From Sphingomonas abaci (GTDB lineage: Bacteria > Pseudomonadota > Alphaproteobacteria > Sphingomonadales > Sphingomonadaceae), in contig NZ_JACHNY010000002.1 of assembly GCF_014199625.1 (NCBI RefSeq), positions 496,001 to 560,000 on the forward strand: a stretch of 64,000 nt of DNA, written 5' to 3'. Below, piece by piece: positions 17,595 through 27,201 of the stretch (the first letter of the stretch is position 1; each line of letters opens with the position of its first letter). The translations under genes and the position numbers were made by a program. The notes below the pieces were generated by a model that saw nothing but the letters and a program-made list of their open reading frames with translations, made no database searches and was not told where the DNA came from.

Positions 17595-19253
17595 TTGGAG
17601 ATCGTGACGCTGTGCCTGTTCCTGCTGGTCGCCGTGGTGGTGAGCGGCATCGTCTCGCGAATTCTCCCCTCCGCCTTGCCCCGGCCCATCGTCCAGATCG
17701 CGCTCGGCGCGGCGATCGGCATGGTCGCCCATGTCCGGGTCGAGCTTGATCCCGAACTCTTCCTCCTGCTGCTCGTGCCCCCGCTCTTGTTCCTGGATGG
17801 CTGGCGCATCCCGAAAGAGGCGCTGTTCAAGGATCGCGGCGCGATCCTGGGCCTGGCGCTTGGCCTCGTCTTCCTGACCGTGCTGGGTATGGGCCTGTTC
17901 ATCCACTGGCTGATCCCGGCGATGCCCCTGGCGGTCGCCTTCGCGCTTGCGGCGGTGGTGTCGCCGACCGATCCCATCGCGGTGTCGGCGGTCGCGCAGA
18001 AGGTGACGATCCCGCCCCGGATGATGCACATCCTGGAGGGGGAATCGCTGCTCAACGACGCATCCGGCCTGGTATGCCTGCGCTTCGCGATCGCGGCGGC
18101 GCTGACCGGCACCTTCTCGATCTGGACGGCGGCAACGACCTTCGCCTGGATGGCGGTGGCGGGCGTGGCGATCGGCGCAGGCCTGGCCTGGGGCATCGTG
18201 ACCGCGAAGAGCGCCTTTTCGCGCCGGTTCGGCGACGATGCCGGCTCGAACATCCTGGTCAGCCTGCTGATCCCCTTCGCCGCCTATCTCGGCGCGGAGC
18301 ATCTCCATGCCTCGGGCGTGCTGGCGGCGGCGGCGGCGGGCATCACCATGACCTTCACCAACGTGTCCACCGGCGTGGCGGCAGCGACCCGCATCCGACG
18401 GCGCGCGGTGTGGGACATGCTGCAGTTCACGCTAAACGGCGTCATCTTCGTCCTGCTGGGCGAGCAGTTGCCCGACGTGGTCGCACGCGCTCGCGACACC
18501 GTGGCCGCCACCGGCCACCAGAGCGTCTGGTGGCTGGGACTCTATGTTCTGGCGATCGTCGCCGGCCTGTGCGCGCTGCGGTTCGGCTGGGTCTGGGTGT
18601 CGCTGCAGTTCACCGTCTACCGCTCGCGCTGGCGGGATGAGGATGACGCGACGACCAGCCCGCCGCGCCGGGTGATCGCCGCCATGACCACCGCCGGCGC
18701 GCGTGGGGCGATCACGCTGGCGGGCGCGCTTACCCTGCCGCTGACCATGGCCGATGGCCGCGACTTTCCCGCGCGCGACCTTGCGATCTTCCTGGCGTCG
18801 GGCGTCATCCTGTCATCGCTGGTGATCGCGGCGGTCGGCCTGCCGCTGCTGCTCCGCAACCTCCGCCTGCCGCCCGATCAAGGCGCGGAGTCCGAGCGCA
18901 ACCGCGCCCGTCGCGCCGCGGCCAAGGCAGCGATCGCCGAGCTGGAGCGGGTGCAGCATCGCATGGCCGACGGGCGCGATGATGCTGACCGCTTCGTTGA
19001 TGTCGCCGGGCGGCTGATGGACCAGTATCGCGAACGGCTCGACGCGCTCGCCGATAGCGACGACGCCCAAGGTCGCCCCAGGGCAGATGACCAACTGGAG
19101 CGCGAAATGCGCCTCGCGGCGATCCGGGCGGAGCGGCGGGCGATCTTCAACCTGGCGCACCGGCGGGAGATCGCGTCCGACGTGGCGGAGCAAATGGGCC
19201 GGGAACTCGATCTGGTGGATGCCCGGCTGACCCGTTTCGGAACGGGTGGGTAA
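17595..19253 (+). CDS. CPA1 family Na+/H+ (cation:proton) antiporter
   Basis: Inner-membrane antiporter, 552 aa with about 12 helices and a C-terminal charged tail of about 130 residues. Family motifs are SPTDPIAV and EGESLLNDASGLVCLRFA, which carry the ion-binding aspartates of NhaP/YjcE-type proteins, and TTAGARGAITLAGAL. The TTG at 17595 is chosen as the start: AAGGAG lies 10 bases upstream and the first helix (VTLCLFLLVAVVVSGIV) follows at once, whereas upstream in-frame codons add a hydrophilic stretch. A candidate stress promoter lies just upstream. Likely roles are pH and salt homeostasis. Confidence 0.88.
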   Translation: MEIVTLCLFLLVAVVVSGIVSRILPSALPRPIVQIALGAAIGMVAHVRVELDPELFLLLLVPPLLFLDGWRIPKEALFKDRGAILGLALGLVFLTVLGMGLFIHWLIPAMPLAVAFALAAVVSPTDPIAVSAVAQKVTIPPRMMHILEGESLLNDASGLVCLRFAIAAALTGTFSIWTAATTFAWMAVAGVAIGAGLAWGIVTAKSAFSRRFGDDAGSNILVSLLIPFAAYLGAEHLHASGVLAAAAAGITMTFTNVSTGVAAATRIRRRAVWDMLQFTLNGVIFVLLGEQLPDVVARARDTVAATGHQSVWWLGLYVLAIVAGLCALRFGWVWVSLQFTVYRSRWRDEDDATTSPPRRVIAAMTTAGARGAITLAGALTLPLTMADGRDFPARDLAIFLASGVILSSLVIAAVGLPLLLRNLRLPPDQGAESERNRARRAAAKAAIAELERVQHRMADGRDDADRFVDVAGRLMDQYRERLDALADSDDAQGRPRADDQLEREMRLAAIRAERRAIFNLAHRREIASDVAEQMGRELDLVDARLTRFGTGG

Positions 19254-19316
19254 TCGCGGAGGGTGGATGGTTGGCAACGGTTGACACAGGGGTGGAAGCT
19301 GCGCATCCCGGTCGAC

Positions 19317-22300
19317 ATGACTGGCCGCCAGACCCGCAACGTGTCGCTGAGCCCCGAGCTCGAGACCTTCATCGGCGAATGCATCGCTTCGGGCAATTAT
19401 TGCAATGCCAGCGAGGTGGTTCGCGCCGCCCTGCGATCGCTGCGCGACTCGGCGGCGCCGGCACGGCGGTCCGGCGATTCGGTGACGAGCGACTGGCCGC
19501 GGGGCGGCGGTGCCTGTGGCGCGCTGATCCGGGCGCGCAATTGGTCGTCGACGGTGCTGGGTCCGGTGGAGCAATGGTCGACGACGCTGCGCACCACGGT
19601 CGCGAACATCGTCAACTCGCCGGTGGCGAAGGTGCTGATGTGGGGCCCCGACCACATCCTACTCTACAATGACGCCTATATGGACATCGCCGGCGGCAAG
19701 CATCCCGAGGCGTTCGGCGGCCGGACGGCGGAGGTATGGCCGGAAATCTGGGATTGGAACCGGGAGATGCTGGCGACGGCGATGCGCGGCGAGCTCCGCT
19801 CCTATCGCGACCAGCCCCTGACGCTCCATCGCGATGGCCGGTCGGATACCGTCATCCTCGACCTGTTCTATACCCCGGTCTACGACGTGGACGGGCAGGT
19901 CGGCGGGGTGATGTGCACGTGCGTCGACAATAGCGCGCGCATCGCCGCCGAGCGACGCAGCGCCGCAAGCGAGGCGGAACTGCGGACCGTCACCGATGCA
20001 CTGCCGGTGCTGATCTCGTTCGTCGATCGCGACCTGATCTTCCGCTTCGCCAATCGCTATTACACCAACTGGTTCGACCTGACGCCCCAGCAGGTGGTTG
20101 GCCGCCACGCGCGCGACGTGATCGGCACGGCCAATTTCGCTGAGCGCGAGGCGCTGATGCGACGCGCGCTGGCAGGCGAGACGATCGAGACGGACTCGAT
20201 CCTGCGCAACGGCAGGGGAGAGCCGCGCCGCGCCAACGTCCGCTACCTGCCGCGCGTCGAGGCGGATGGCAGCGTGTCGGGCTTTCATGTGCTGGTGATG
20301 GATATCGAGCAGCGGATGCGCCACGAGGAGGAGCTGGTCGCCAGCAACGGCCGCTTCCGCGCAGCGATGGATGCGGTCCACGGCGTCTTGTGGACCAACA
20401 GCGCTGACGGCCGGATGGTCGGCGAGCAGCCGGGCTGGTCGGCGCTGACCGGACAGAGCGTGGCGGACTATGCCGATCATGGCTGGCTCGCTGCGATCCA
20501 TCCCGAGGACCGCGCCGCGACGCTGGTCGCCTGGCAGGAGGCGGTGGCCTACAAGGCGATGTTCGTCCACGAGCATCGCGTGCGGCGGCATTGCGGGACC
20601 TGGCGGACCTTCGCCGTCCGCGCGCTGCCGACGCAGGACGAGCGCGGCGAGATCAGCGAATGGGTCGGCGTCCATACCGACATCACCCACCAGCGCGCGG
20701 CCGAGGCGGCGCTGCGCGAACATGCCGGTGCGCTGGCCCGTCAGGTCCGCCACCGGGAACGCGCCGAGGACCAACTTCGTCAGTTGAACGAGACGCTGGA
20801 GGCGCGGGTCATCGCCGAGATCGACAGCCGGCGTGCCGCCGAGGCGAAGCTGGCCCAGTCGCAGAAGATGGAGACGGTCGGCAAGCTGACCGGCGGCGTC
20901 GCCCACGACTTCAACAACCTGCTCCAGGTCGTGTCGGGCAACCTGCAGCTGCTCGCCAAGGATGTCGCGGGCAATCATCGAGCGGAGCAGCGCGTCGCCA
21001 ACGCGATGGGCGGCGTGTCGCGCGGCGCGCGACTGGCGTCGCAGCTCCTCGCCTTTGGCCGGCGTCAGGCCCTGGAGCCCAAAGTCGTCAATCCCAGCCG
21101 CTTCGTCCAGGGCATGGACGACATGCTCCGCCGCGCGATCGGCGAGGGGATCGAGGTGGAGACGATCGTCGCCGGCGGCCTGTGGAACAGCTTCATCGAC
21201 CCGGCGCAGATCGAGAATGCGCTGCTCAACCTGGCGATCAACGCGCGCGACGCGATGGACGGGCAGGGCAAGCTGACGATCGAACTCGCCAACGCCCATC
21301 TCGACGACGACTATGCGCGCACGCATGACGAGGTGACGCCGGGCCAGTATGTGATGCTGGCGGTCAGCGACACCGGCAGCGGCATGTCGCCCGAAATCAT
21401 CGAGAAGGTGTTCGAACCTTTCTTCTCCACCAAGGCGGAGGGCAAGGGATCGGGGCTCGGCCTTTCGATGGTCTATGGCTTCGTCAAACAATCCGGCGGT
21501 CACGTGAAGATCTATTCGGAGCTGGGCGAGGGAACGACGATCAAGCTCTACCTGCCGCGCGCCTATGAGCGCGAGGACGTCGAGGTCGTGACCGATACCG
21601 GCCCGGTCACCGGCGGCACCGAGACGGTGCTGGTGGTGGAGGACGATGCCGAAGTGCGGGCGACCGTGGTCGAACTCATGTCCGAGCTGGGCTACCGCGT
21701 GCTGAAGGCAGTGGATGCGGCTAGCGCGCTTGCGATCGTCGAGAGCGGGATGCCGATCGACCTGCTCTTTACCGACGTGGTGATGCCCGGGACGCTCAAG
21801 AGCCCCGAGCTGGCCCGCAAGGCGCGTGAGCGGCTGCCCGAGATCGCGGTGCTTTTTACCTCCGGCTATACGGAGAACTCGATCGTCCATGGCGGCAAGC
21901 TGGACGCGGGTGTCGAGCTACTGTCCAAGCCCTATACGCGCGAGGCGCTGGCGCGGAAGGTGCGCCATGTCCTGGCCAATCAAGGGCAACGACGGATGGC
22001 GGGGACCCGGGCCGAGCCGGTTTCCGCTCCCGCGGTCGTGGTGCCGCAGATCGAAGTGGAGATCGCGATGCCGCCGGCCCCGGTCACGGCACGCGCGACG
22101 CTGCTGCTGGTCGAGGACGACGCACTGATCCGCGCCAACACCGCCGAAATCCTGGAGGATGCCGGCTATGTCGTGGTCGAGGCGGGCAGCGCCGAGGAGG
22201 CGATGGCGGCGATCCAGACCGTATCCGTCGACATCCTGGTCACCGACGTCAACCTGCCCGGGGCCTCGGGACCGATGCTCGCCGAGCGTACCCGCGCGCT

Positions 22301-22460
22301 CCATCCGCAGGCACGGGTGGTGTTCGCCACCGGCGATCCATCCGCGGTCGGCGCGATTTCGCAGTCCGCGGTGCTGGCCAAACCCTACAGCGCCAATCGC
22401 CTGCTGGCGCTAATTGCCGATCGCATGGTGGCCGACCGTCAGCTGGAAGGCGAGAGCTGA
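19317..22460 (+). CDS. Hybrid histidine kinase with N-terminal ParD-like ribbon-helix-helix domain
   Basis: A 1047-aa protein. Residues 1-45 read as a CopG/ParD-type ribbon-helix-helix (RNVSLSPELETFI, then SGNYCNASEVVRAALRSL). Next come about three PAS regions (about 70-470), a coiled linker, HisKA with H530 in GGVAHDFNNLL, an HATPase domain (NLAINARDAMD, SDTGSGMS, GSGLGLSMVYGF) and two receiver domains with D820 (FTDVVMPG) and D977 (VTDVNLPG). Relatives normally start close to residue 65 (CGALIRARNWSSTVLGP), so the RHH part is an addition. Neither start is clear: ATG 19317 fits the RHH but lacks an obvious ribosome-binding site, and GTG 19263 adds 18 residues. No toxin gene is adjacent. Confidence 0.85.
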   Translation: MTGRQTRNVSLSPELETFIGECIASGNYCNASEVVRAALRSLRDSAAPARRSGDSVTSDWPRGGGACGALIRARNWSSTVLGPVEQWSTTLRTTVANIVNSPVAKVLMWGPDHILLYNDAYMDIAGGKHPEAFGGRTAEVWPEIWDWNREMLATAMRGELRSYRDQPLTLHRDGRSDTVILDLFYTPVYDVDGQVGGVMCTCVDNSARIAAERRSAASEAELRTVTDALPVLISFVDRDLIFRFANRYYTNWFDLTPQQVVGRHARDVIGTANFAEREALMRRALAGETIETDSILRNGRGEPRRANVRYLPRVEADGSVSGFHVLVMDIEQRMRHEEELVASNGRFRAAMDAVHGVLWTNSADGRMVGEQPGWSALTGQSVADYADHGWLAAIHPEDRAATLVAWQEAVAYKAMFVHEHRVRRHCGTWRTFAVRALPTQDERGEISEWVGVHTDITHQRAAEAALREHAGALARQVRHRERAEDQLRQLNETLEARVIAEIDSRRAAEAKLAQSQKMETVGKLTGGVAHDFNNLLQVVSGNLQLLAKDVAGNHRAEQRVANAMGGVSRGARLASQLLAFGRRQALEPKVVNPSRFVQGMDDMLRRAIGEGIEVETIVAGGLWNSFIDPAQIENALLNLAINARDAMDGQGKLTIELANAHLDDDYARTHDEVTPGQYVMLAVSDTGSGMSPEIIEKVFEPFFSTKAEGKGSGLGLSMVYGFVKQSGGHVKIYSELGEGTTIKLYLPRAYEREDVEVVTDTGPVTGGTETVLVVEDDAEVRATVVELMSELGYRVLKAVDAASALAIVESGMPIDLLFTDVVMPGTLKSPELARKARERLPEIAVLFTSGYTENSIVHGGKLDAGVELLSKPYTREALARKVRHVLANQGQRRMAGTRAEPVSAPAVVVPQIEVEIAMPPAPVTARATLLLVEDDALIRANTAEILEDAGYVVVEAGSAEEAMAAIQTVSVDILVTDVNLPGASGPMLAERTRALHPQARVVFATGDPSAVGAISQSAVLAKPYSANRLLALIADRMVADRQLEGES

Positions 22461-22467
22461 GGAAACG

Positions 22468-22495
22468 GCGGCGGGGCTGCCGGTCGCCCCGCCGC
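22468..22495. terminator. Bidirectional hairpin between convergent genes
   Basis: Perfect 10-bp stem: GCGGCGGGGC (22468-22477) and its complement (22486-22495) around an 8-base loop, between the histidine kinase stop and the convergent efflux outer-membrane gene. No T-run on either side. Confidence 0.5.
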
Positions 22496-22501
22496 TGCGG
22501 C

Positions 22502-24010
22502 TCAGTTCAGACCCCCGCCCAGCGTGCGATACAGCGTGACCAGGTTGCTGGCGCGTGTCAGCCGTGTCGTCACCAGGCTCTGCTCGGCGGCATAGGCGGT
22601 GCGCTGCGCGTCGAGGGTGGTCAGGAACGAGTCCACCCCGGCCCGGAACCGCGCATCAGACAGGCGCGCCGCGCCTCGCGCGGCCTCGGCGCGAGCGGTC
22701 TGGGCGGCGACCTGCTCGCCGATCGTGCCGCGCTGCGCCAGCGCGTCGGCAACCTCGCGAAACGCGGTCTGCACCGTTTGCTCATAGGTCGCGGCCGCCG
22801 CCTGTTCCGACGCACGGGCATAGTCGAGATTGCCCTTGCGCCGGCCCGCATCGAACAGCGGCAGCGAGACGGCGGGCGTGCCGGTATAGGTGAAGCTGCC
22901 GCCGGCGAAGAGCCCGGACAGCGCCGTGCTGATCGTTCCCAGGGTCGCGGTCAGCGAGATGCTGGGGAAAAAGGCCGCCCGCGCCGCGCCGATGTTGGCG
23001 TTCTGCGCGATCAACTGATGCTCGGCCTGGAGCACGTCCGGCCGGCGGAGCAGCGCCGCCGAGGACAGGTTGGACGGCAGCGCGTCGAGCGTGTAGCGCC
23101 CAGCGCCCAGGTCACCCGGCAACAGGTCGGTGGCGACGGTGGTGCCGACCAGCAGGTTGAGCGCATTCTGGTCCTGCGCGATCCGGGTCCGGAGCGCGGC
23201 GATGTCATTGCGGGCCGACTGGTAGTTGGTCTCCGCCTGCCGCACTTCCAGTTCCGAGCCGACGCCGATCCGGAATTGCGCGGTCGTCAGGTCCAGCGTC
23301 TGCTTGAAGGTGCCCAGCGTGCTTTGCGACAGGCGCAGCTGTTCCTGGTCGGACGCCATGGTCAGCCAGGCGCTGGCGATCTCCGCGATCAGGCTGATCC
23401 GGGTCGACCGCTGCGCCTCCTCGGACGCCAGCACCTGTTCCTGCGCGGCGCGGGTCAGGTTGCGGATGCGGCCGAACAGGTCGAGCTCGAAGTTCGAGAA
23501 GCCGGCGGTCACCGAATAGGCCTCGATATTGGTTGAACCGCCGCCGGTCGTGACGCCGCCGCCGGTGCCGCCACTGCCGTTACCGCCGCCCGTTCCGGTG
23601 CCGGTGCCCGTGCCCGCGCCGCCGGTGCCGCCGCCGCCGGCCGCCCCCGCCGCGCCGAAGATATTGTTGGTGTAGATGCCGGTGCCGCTGACGGTGGTGG
23701 ACGGCACCAGGTCGGCGCGCTGCACCCGGTACTGCGCCCGCGCCTGGAGCACATTGGCCGCTGCCACGCGCAGATTGCGGTTATTCGCCAGCCCGAGTTC
23801 AATCACCGCGCGCAGGCGTGGGTCGGTGAAGAAGTCGCGCCAGCCGATCGCGCTGACATCGGGCGCGTCGGTAGCGGCGGCGGGATAGGGTCCCCCCTGC
23901 GGCAGGGCGGCGGGCACTGCACCGCTCGGGCGGACATAGGTGGGCGCGAGGTTGCACCCGGCCAGCGTCGTCGTCGCCGCCAGCAGCGCGACCAGCATCT
24001 TCATCTTCAC
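22502..24010 (-). CDS. RND efflux outer-membrane channel lipoprotein (NodT/OprM family)
   Basis: TolC-like outer-membrane channel of an RND pump, 502 aa. It has a lipoprotein signal ending in LAGC (C19), then NLAPTYVRPSG, and the two family repeats, with FELDLFGRIRN and VSLPLFDAGRRKGNL near their starts. A Gly/Thr/Ala-rich stretch (119-160) interrupts the first repeat between two membrane-strand regions, where an extracellular loop is expected. The GTG at 24010 has AGGGAG seven bases upstream; the gene starts two bases after the permease stop. It is last in the efflux operon. Confidence 0.92.
   Translation of the reverse strand: MKMKMLVALLAATTTLAGCNLAPTYVRPSGAVPAALPQGGPYPAAATDAPDVSAIGWRDFFTDPRLRAVIELGLANNRNLRVAAANVLQARAQYRVQRADLVPSTTVSGTGIYTNNIFGAAGAAGGGGTGGAGTGTGTGTGGGNGSGGTGGGVTTGGGSTNIEAYSVTAGFSNFELDLFGRIRNLTRAAQEQVLASEEAQRSTRISLIAEIASAWLTMASDQEQLRLSQSTLGTFKQTLDLTTAQFRIGVGSELEVRQAETNYQSARNDIAALRTRIAQDQNALNLLVGTTVATDLLPGDLGAGRYTLDALPSNLSSAALLRRPDVLQAEHQLIAQNANIGAARAAFFPSISLTATLGTISTALSGLFAGGSFTYTGTPAVSLPLFDAGRRKGNLDYARASEQAAAATYEQTVQTAFREVADALAQRGTIGEQVAAQTARAEAARGAARLSDARFRAGVDSFLTTLDAQRTAYAAEQSLVTTRLTRASNLVTLYRTLGGGLN
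23531..23656. repeat. Low-complexity Gly/Thr-coding tract in the efflux channel gene
   Basis: About 126 bases of near-repetitive GGT/GGC/ACC-type codons (on the minus strand) encoding residues 119-160, with runs such as GAGTGTGTGTGGGNGSGG. The flanks are normal NodT-family sequence. Such tracts can change length by slippage. Confidence 0.8.
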
Positions 24011-24012
24011 GA

Positions 24013-27000
24013 TCAGGCTCCCTGCGGCTGCGCGCCGCGGTCGGACAGGTTGGTATGGTCGGCGTGATCCTGACGACGATCGGTCTGGCCGTGCTTGAAC
24101 AGCCGGCTGACCACGACGAAGAACATCGGCACGAAGAAGATCGCGAGGATGGTCGCCGAGATCATGCCGCCGACCACCGAGCGGCCGATCGCATTCTGCC
24201 CGCCGGCGCCCGCGCCCGTCGTCACCGCCAGCGGCAGCACGCCGAACACGAAGGCGAGGCTGGTCATCAGGATCGGGCGGAGGCGCAGCTTGGCCGCCTC
24301 CACCGCCGCGTCGAAGGCGGGCCAGCCGTCGCGCACCCGCTCCTCGGCGAATTCGACGATCAGGATTGCATTCTTCGCCGACACGCCGATCGTGGTGATC
24401 AGGCCGACCTGCAGATAGATGTCGTTGTTCAGCCCAGTCAACAGCGCCGCCAGCAGCGCGCCGACCACCCCCAGCGGCACGACCAGCATGACCGCGATCG
24501 GTACCGACCAGCTCTCGTAGAGCGCGGCGAGGCAGAGGAAGACGATCAGTAGCGACAGCGCATAAAGGGCCGGCGCCTGTCCGCCCGACAGCCGCTCCTC
24601 ATAGGACAGGCCGGTCCATTCCAGCGCGGTGCCCGGCGGCAGCTTGGCATGGATCGCCTCCATCGCCGCCATCGCGTCGCCGGTGCTGATGCCGGGCGCC
24701 GGTGCACCCTGCAACTCCATTGCCGGCTCGCCATTATAGCGGGTCAGCTGCACCGGCGCCTGCGCCCAGCTGAGCGTCGAGAAGGCCGAATAGGGAGCCA
24801 TCGCGCCGGTGTCGCCGCGAACATAGAAGTCGCCGATATCCTCGGGCGCCAGACGATAGGGCTCGTCCGCCTGGATATAGACCCGCTTGACCCGGCCGCG
24901 ATCGATGAAGTCGTTGACATAAGCGCCGCCCCAGGCGGTGGCGATGGTCGAATTGACCGTCGACAGGTCGAGCCCTAGCGCGCGCGCCTTGTCCTCGTCG
25001 ATATTGACCTTGAGCTGCGGCGCGTCATCCAGGCTGAGCGGGCGGACCTGGGTCACGCTCTTTTCCTGCATCGCCATGCCCAGCATCATGTTGCGGGCCA
25101 TCAGCAGCTTCTCGTGCCCGATCCCGCCGGTATCGACGAGCTGCAGGTCGAAACCGGTGGCGTTGCCCAGTTCCTGCACCGCGGGCGGCACCAGCGCGAA
25201 GATCATCGCGTCGTGGAACTGGGAGAAGGGACCCATCGCGCGCCCGGCGATCGCCTGGGCCTTGTTGGCGGCGCCGGAGCGATCCTCCCAAGGCTTCAGA
25301 TTGATGAAGGCGAGGCCGGCATTCTGGCCCTGACCGGCGAAGGAGAAGCCGCTGATCGTGAACACGCCCGCGACATTCGCCTTCTCGGCAGTCAGGAAAT
25401 GGTCGCGGACCAGCGCCAGCGCCTTGTCGGTCCGTGCGGTGGTCGCGCCCGACGGACCCTGAACCAGCGCGATCACCGTGCCCTGATCCTCGTCGGGCAG
25501 GAAGCCCGAGGGCAGCCGCCAGAACATGACGCCCATGACCAGCGCGATCAGCAGATAGAGCAGTGCCGACCGCTTCCAGTTGCGTGCGGTGCGGACCACG
25601 CCGCCTTCGTATTTACGGGTGCCGCGATCGAAGGTCGCGTTGAACCAGCGGAAGAAGCGGGCGAGGGGACCATGCCCCTCATGCTTGGCCGGGTCGTGCG
25701 GCTTCAGGATGGTGGCGCACAGCGCCGGCGTCAGGATCAATGCGACCGCGATCGACAGCACCATGGCCGAGACGATGGTGATCGAGAACTGGCGATAGAT
25801 GACGCCCGTCGACCCGCCGAAGAAGGCCATGGGCAGGAACACCGCCGACAGCACCAGGCCGATGCCGACCAGCGCGCTGGTGATCTCGTCCATCGACTTG
25901 CGCGCCGCTTCCCTGGGGCTCAGCCCCTCGGTCTGGATCAGCCGCTCGACATTCTCGACCACGACGATCGCGTCGTCGACCAGCAGGCCGATGGCCAGCA
26001 CCATGCCGAACAGGGTCAGCGTGTTGATCGAGTAACCGGCCATCGCCATCACCGCGAAGGTGCCAAGCAGCACGACCGGCACCGCGATCGTCGGGATCAC
26101 CGTCGCGCGCCAGTTCTGGAGGAACAGGAACATGACGAGGAAGACGAGGATCACCGCCTCGACCAGCGTATGCACCACCTGCTCGACCGACAGCCGGACG
26201 AACGGCGTGGTGTCATAGGGGTAGACGACCTTGACGTCGCCCGGGAAGGTCTTGGAGATTTCCGCGACCCGGTCCTTGACCAGCTCCACCGTGGTCAGCG
26301 CATTGGCGCCGGGCGCCAGCTTGACGCCGAAACCGGCGGCGGGCCGGCCGTTATATTGCAGGTCGAAGCCATAATTCTCCGCGCCCAGCTCGACGCGGGC
26401 GACGTCGCGCAGGCGGACGATCGCGCCGCCCGTGCTGCTTTTCAGGCGGATGTTGCCGAACTGCTCGGGCGTCTGGAGGCGCGACTGGACCGACACGGTG
26501 GCATTAAGCATCTGCTCCTTGGGCGCGGGCTGCGCCCCGAGCTGACCGGCGGAGACCTGCGCGTTCTGCGCCTGCACCGCCGCCGTCACATCGGCGATGG
26601 TGAGCTGGAAGCTGTTGAGCTTGATCGGATCGACCCAGATGCGCATCGCATATTGCGCGCCGAACACCTGAAGCTCGCCGACGCCGTTGACGCGGCTGAT
26701 CGGGTCCTGCAGGCGCGAGACGACATAATCCGAAAGGTCGCTGCCCGAATGGCTGCCGTCGGTCGAATAGAGGCCGATGATCAGGAGGAAGTTCGCCGAC
26801 GACTTCGCGACCTGCACGCCCTGGCGCTGCACCTCCTGCGGCAGCAGCGAGGTCGCCGCCTGGAGCTTGTTCTGCACCTGGACCTGCGCGATATCGGGGT
26901 CGGTGCCCTGTTCGAAGGTCAGGGTGATCGTCACCGTTCCCGCCGAGGAGGACGAGGACGAAAAATAGCGCAGATGGTCGATACCCTTGAGCTGCTGCTC

Positions 27001-27195
27001 GATGATCTGCGTGGTGGTCCGCTCCAGCGTTTCCGCGTCCGCACCCGGATAGGTGGCGGTGACCGAGACGGCGGGCGGGGCGATGGTGGGGAACTGCGCG
27101 ATCGGCAGGCTGCGGATCGCCAGCACACCGGCCAGCATCAGGATGAGCGCGATGACCCATGCGAAGATGGGCCGGTCGATAAAATAGCGGGACAT
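24013..27195 (-). CDS. RND efflux permease, HAE1/AcrB family
   Basis: Inner-membrane proton-driven drug exporter, 1060 aa, full length. It starts [20 protein letters not shown], has the porter domain with QVQVQNKLQ and [10 protein letters not shown], and carries the proton-relay aspartate pair in [16 protein letters not shown]. The second half repeats the fold ([20 protein letters not shown]). The ATG at 27195 lies 6 bases after the adaptor stop. With the adaptor upstream and the channel downstream this forms a complete tripartite pump; likely substrates are lipophilic drugs, dyes and solvents. Confidence 0.95.
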   Translation of the reverse strand: MSRYFIDRPIFAWVIALILMLAGVLAIRSLPIAQFPTIAPPAVSVTATYPGADAETLERTTTQIIEQQLKGIDHLRYFSSSSSSAGTVTITLTFEQGTDPDIAQVQVQNKLQAATSLLPQEVQRQGVQVAKSSANFLLIIGLYSTDGSHSGSDLSDYVVSRLQDPISRVNGVGELQVFGAQYAMRIWVDPIKLNSFQLTIADVTAAVQAQNAQVSAGQLGAQPAPKEQMLNATVSVQSRLQTPEQFGNIRLKSSTGGAIVRLRDVARVELGAENYGFDLQYNGRPAAGFGVKLAPGANALTTVELVKDRVAEISKTFPGDVKVVYPYDTTPFVRLSVEQVVHTLVEAVILVFLVMFLFLQNWRATVIPTIAVPVVLLGTFAVMAMAGYSINTLTLFGMVLAIGLLVDDAIVVVENVERLIQTEGLSPREAARKSMDEITSALVGIGLVLSAVFLPMAFFGGSTGVIYRQFSITIVSAMVLSIAVALILTPALCATILKPHDPAKHEGHGPLARFFRWFNATFDRGTRKYEGGVVRTARNWKRSALLYLLIALVMGVMFWRLPSGFLPDEDQGTVIALVQGPSGATTARTDKALALVRDHFLTAEKANVAGVFTISGFSFAGQGQNAGLAFINLKPWEDRSGAANKAQAIAGRAMGPFSQFHDAMIFALVPPAVQELGNATGFDLQLVDTGGIGHEKLLMARNMMLGMAMQEKSVTQVRPLSLDDAPQLKVNIDEDKARALGLDLSTVNSTIATAWGGAYVNDFIDRGRVKRVYIQADEPYRLAPEDIGDFYVRGDTGAMAPYSAFSTLSWAQAPVQLTRYNGEPAMELQGAPAPGISTGDAMAAMEAIHAKLPPGTALEWTGLSYEERLSGGQAPALYALSLLIVFLCLAALYESWSVPIAVMLVVPLGVVGALLAALLTGLNNDIYLQVGLITTIGVSAKNAILIVEFAEERVRDGWPAFDAAVEAAKLRLRPILMTSLAFVFGVLPLAVTTGAGAGGQNAIGRSVVGGMISATILAIFFVPMFFVVVSRLFKHGQTDRRQDHADHTNLSDRGAQPQGA

Positions 27196-27201
27196 GGGTG
27201 G

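Noticed and set aside
15198..18308. Open frame of about 1036 codons on the minus strand opposite the M3 peptidase and antiporter
   Set aside because: It is antisense to two clear genes and crosses their hairpin terminator; no family-like motifs.
19263..19520. Frameshift or separate ParD antitoxin gene before the kinase
   Set aside because: The RHH codons and the kinase codons are in one uninterrupted frame, and no ParE-like toxin follows.
19659..21890. Long minus-strand open frame opposite the histidine kinase
   Set aside because: Shadow of conserved kinase codons; no independent start site or domain.
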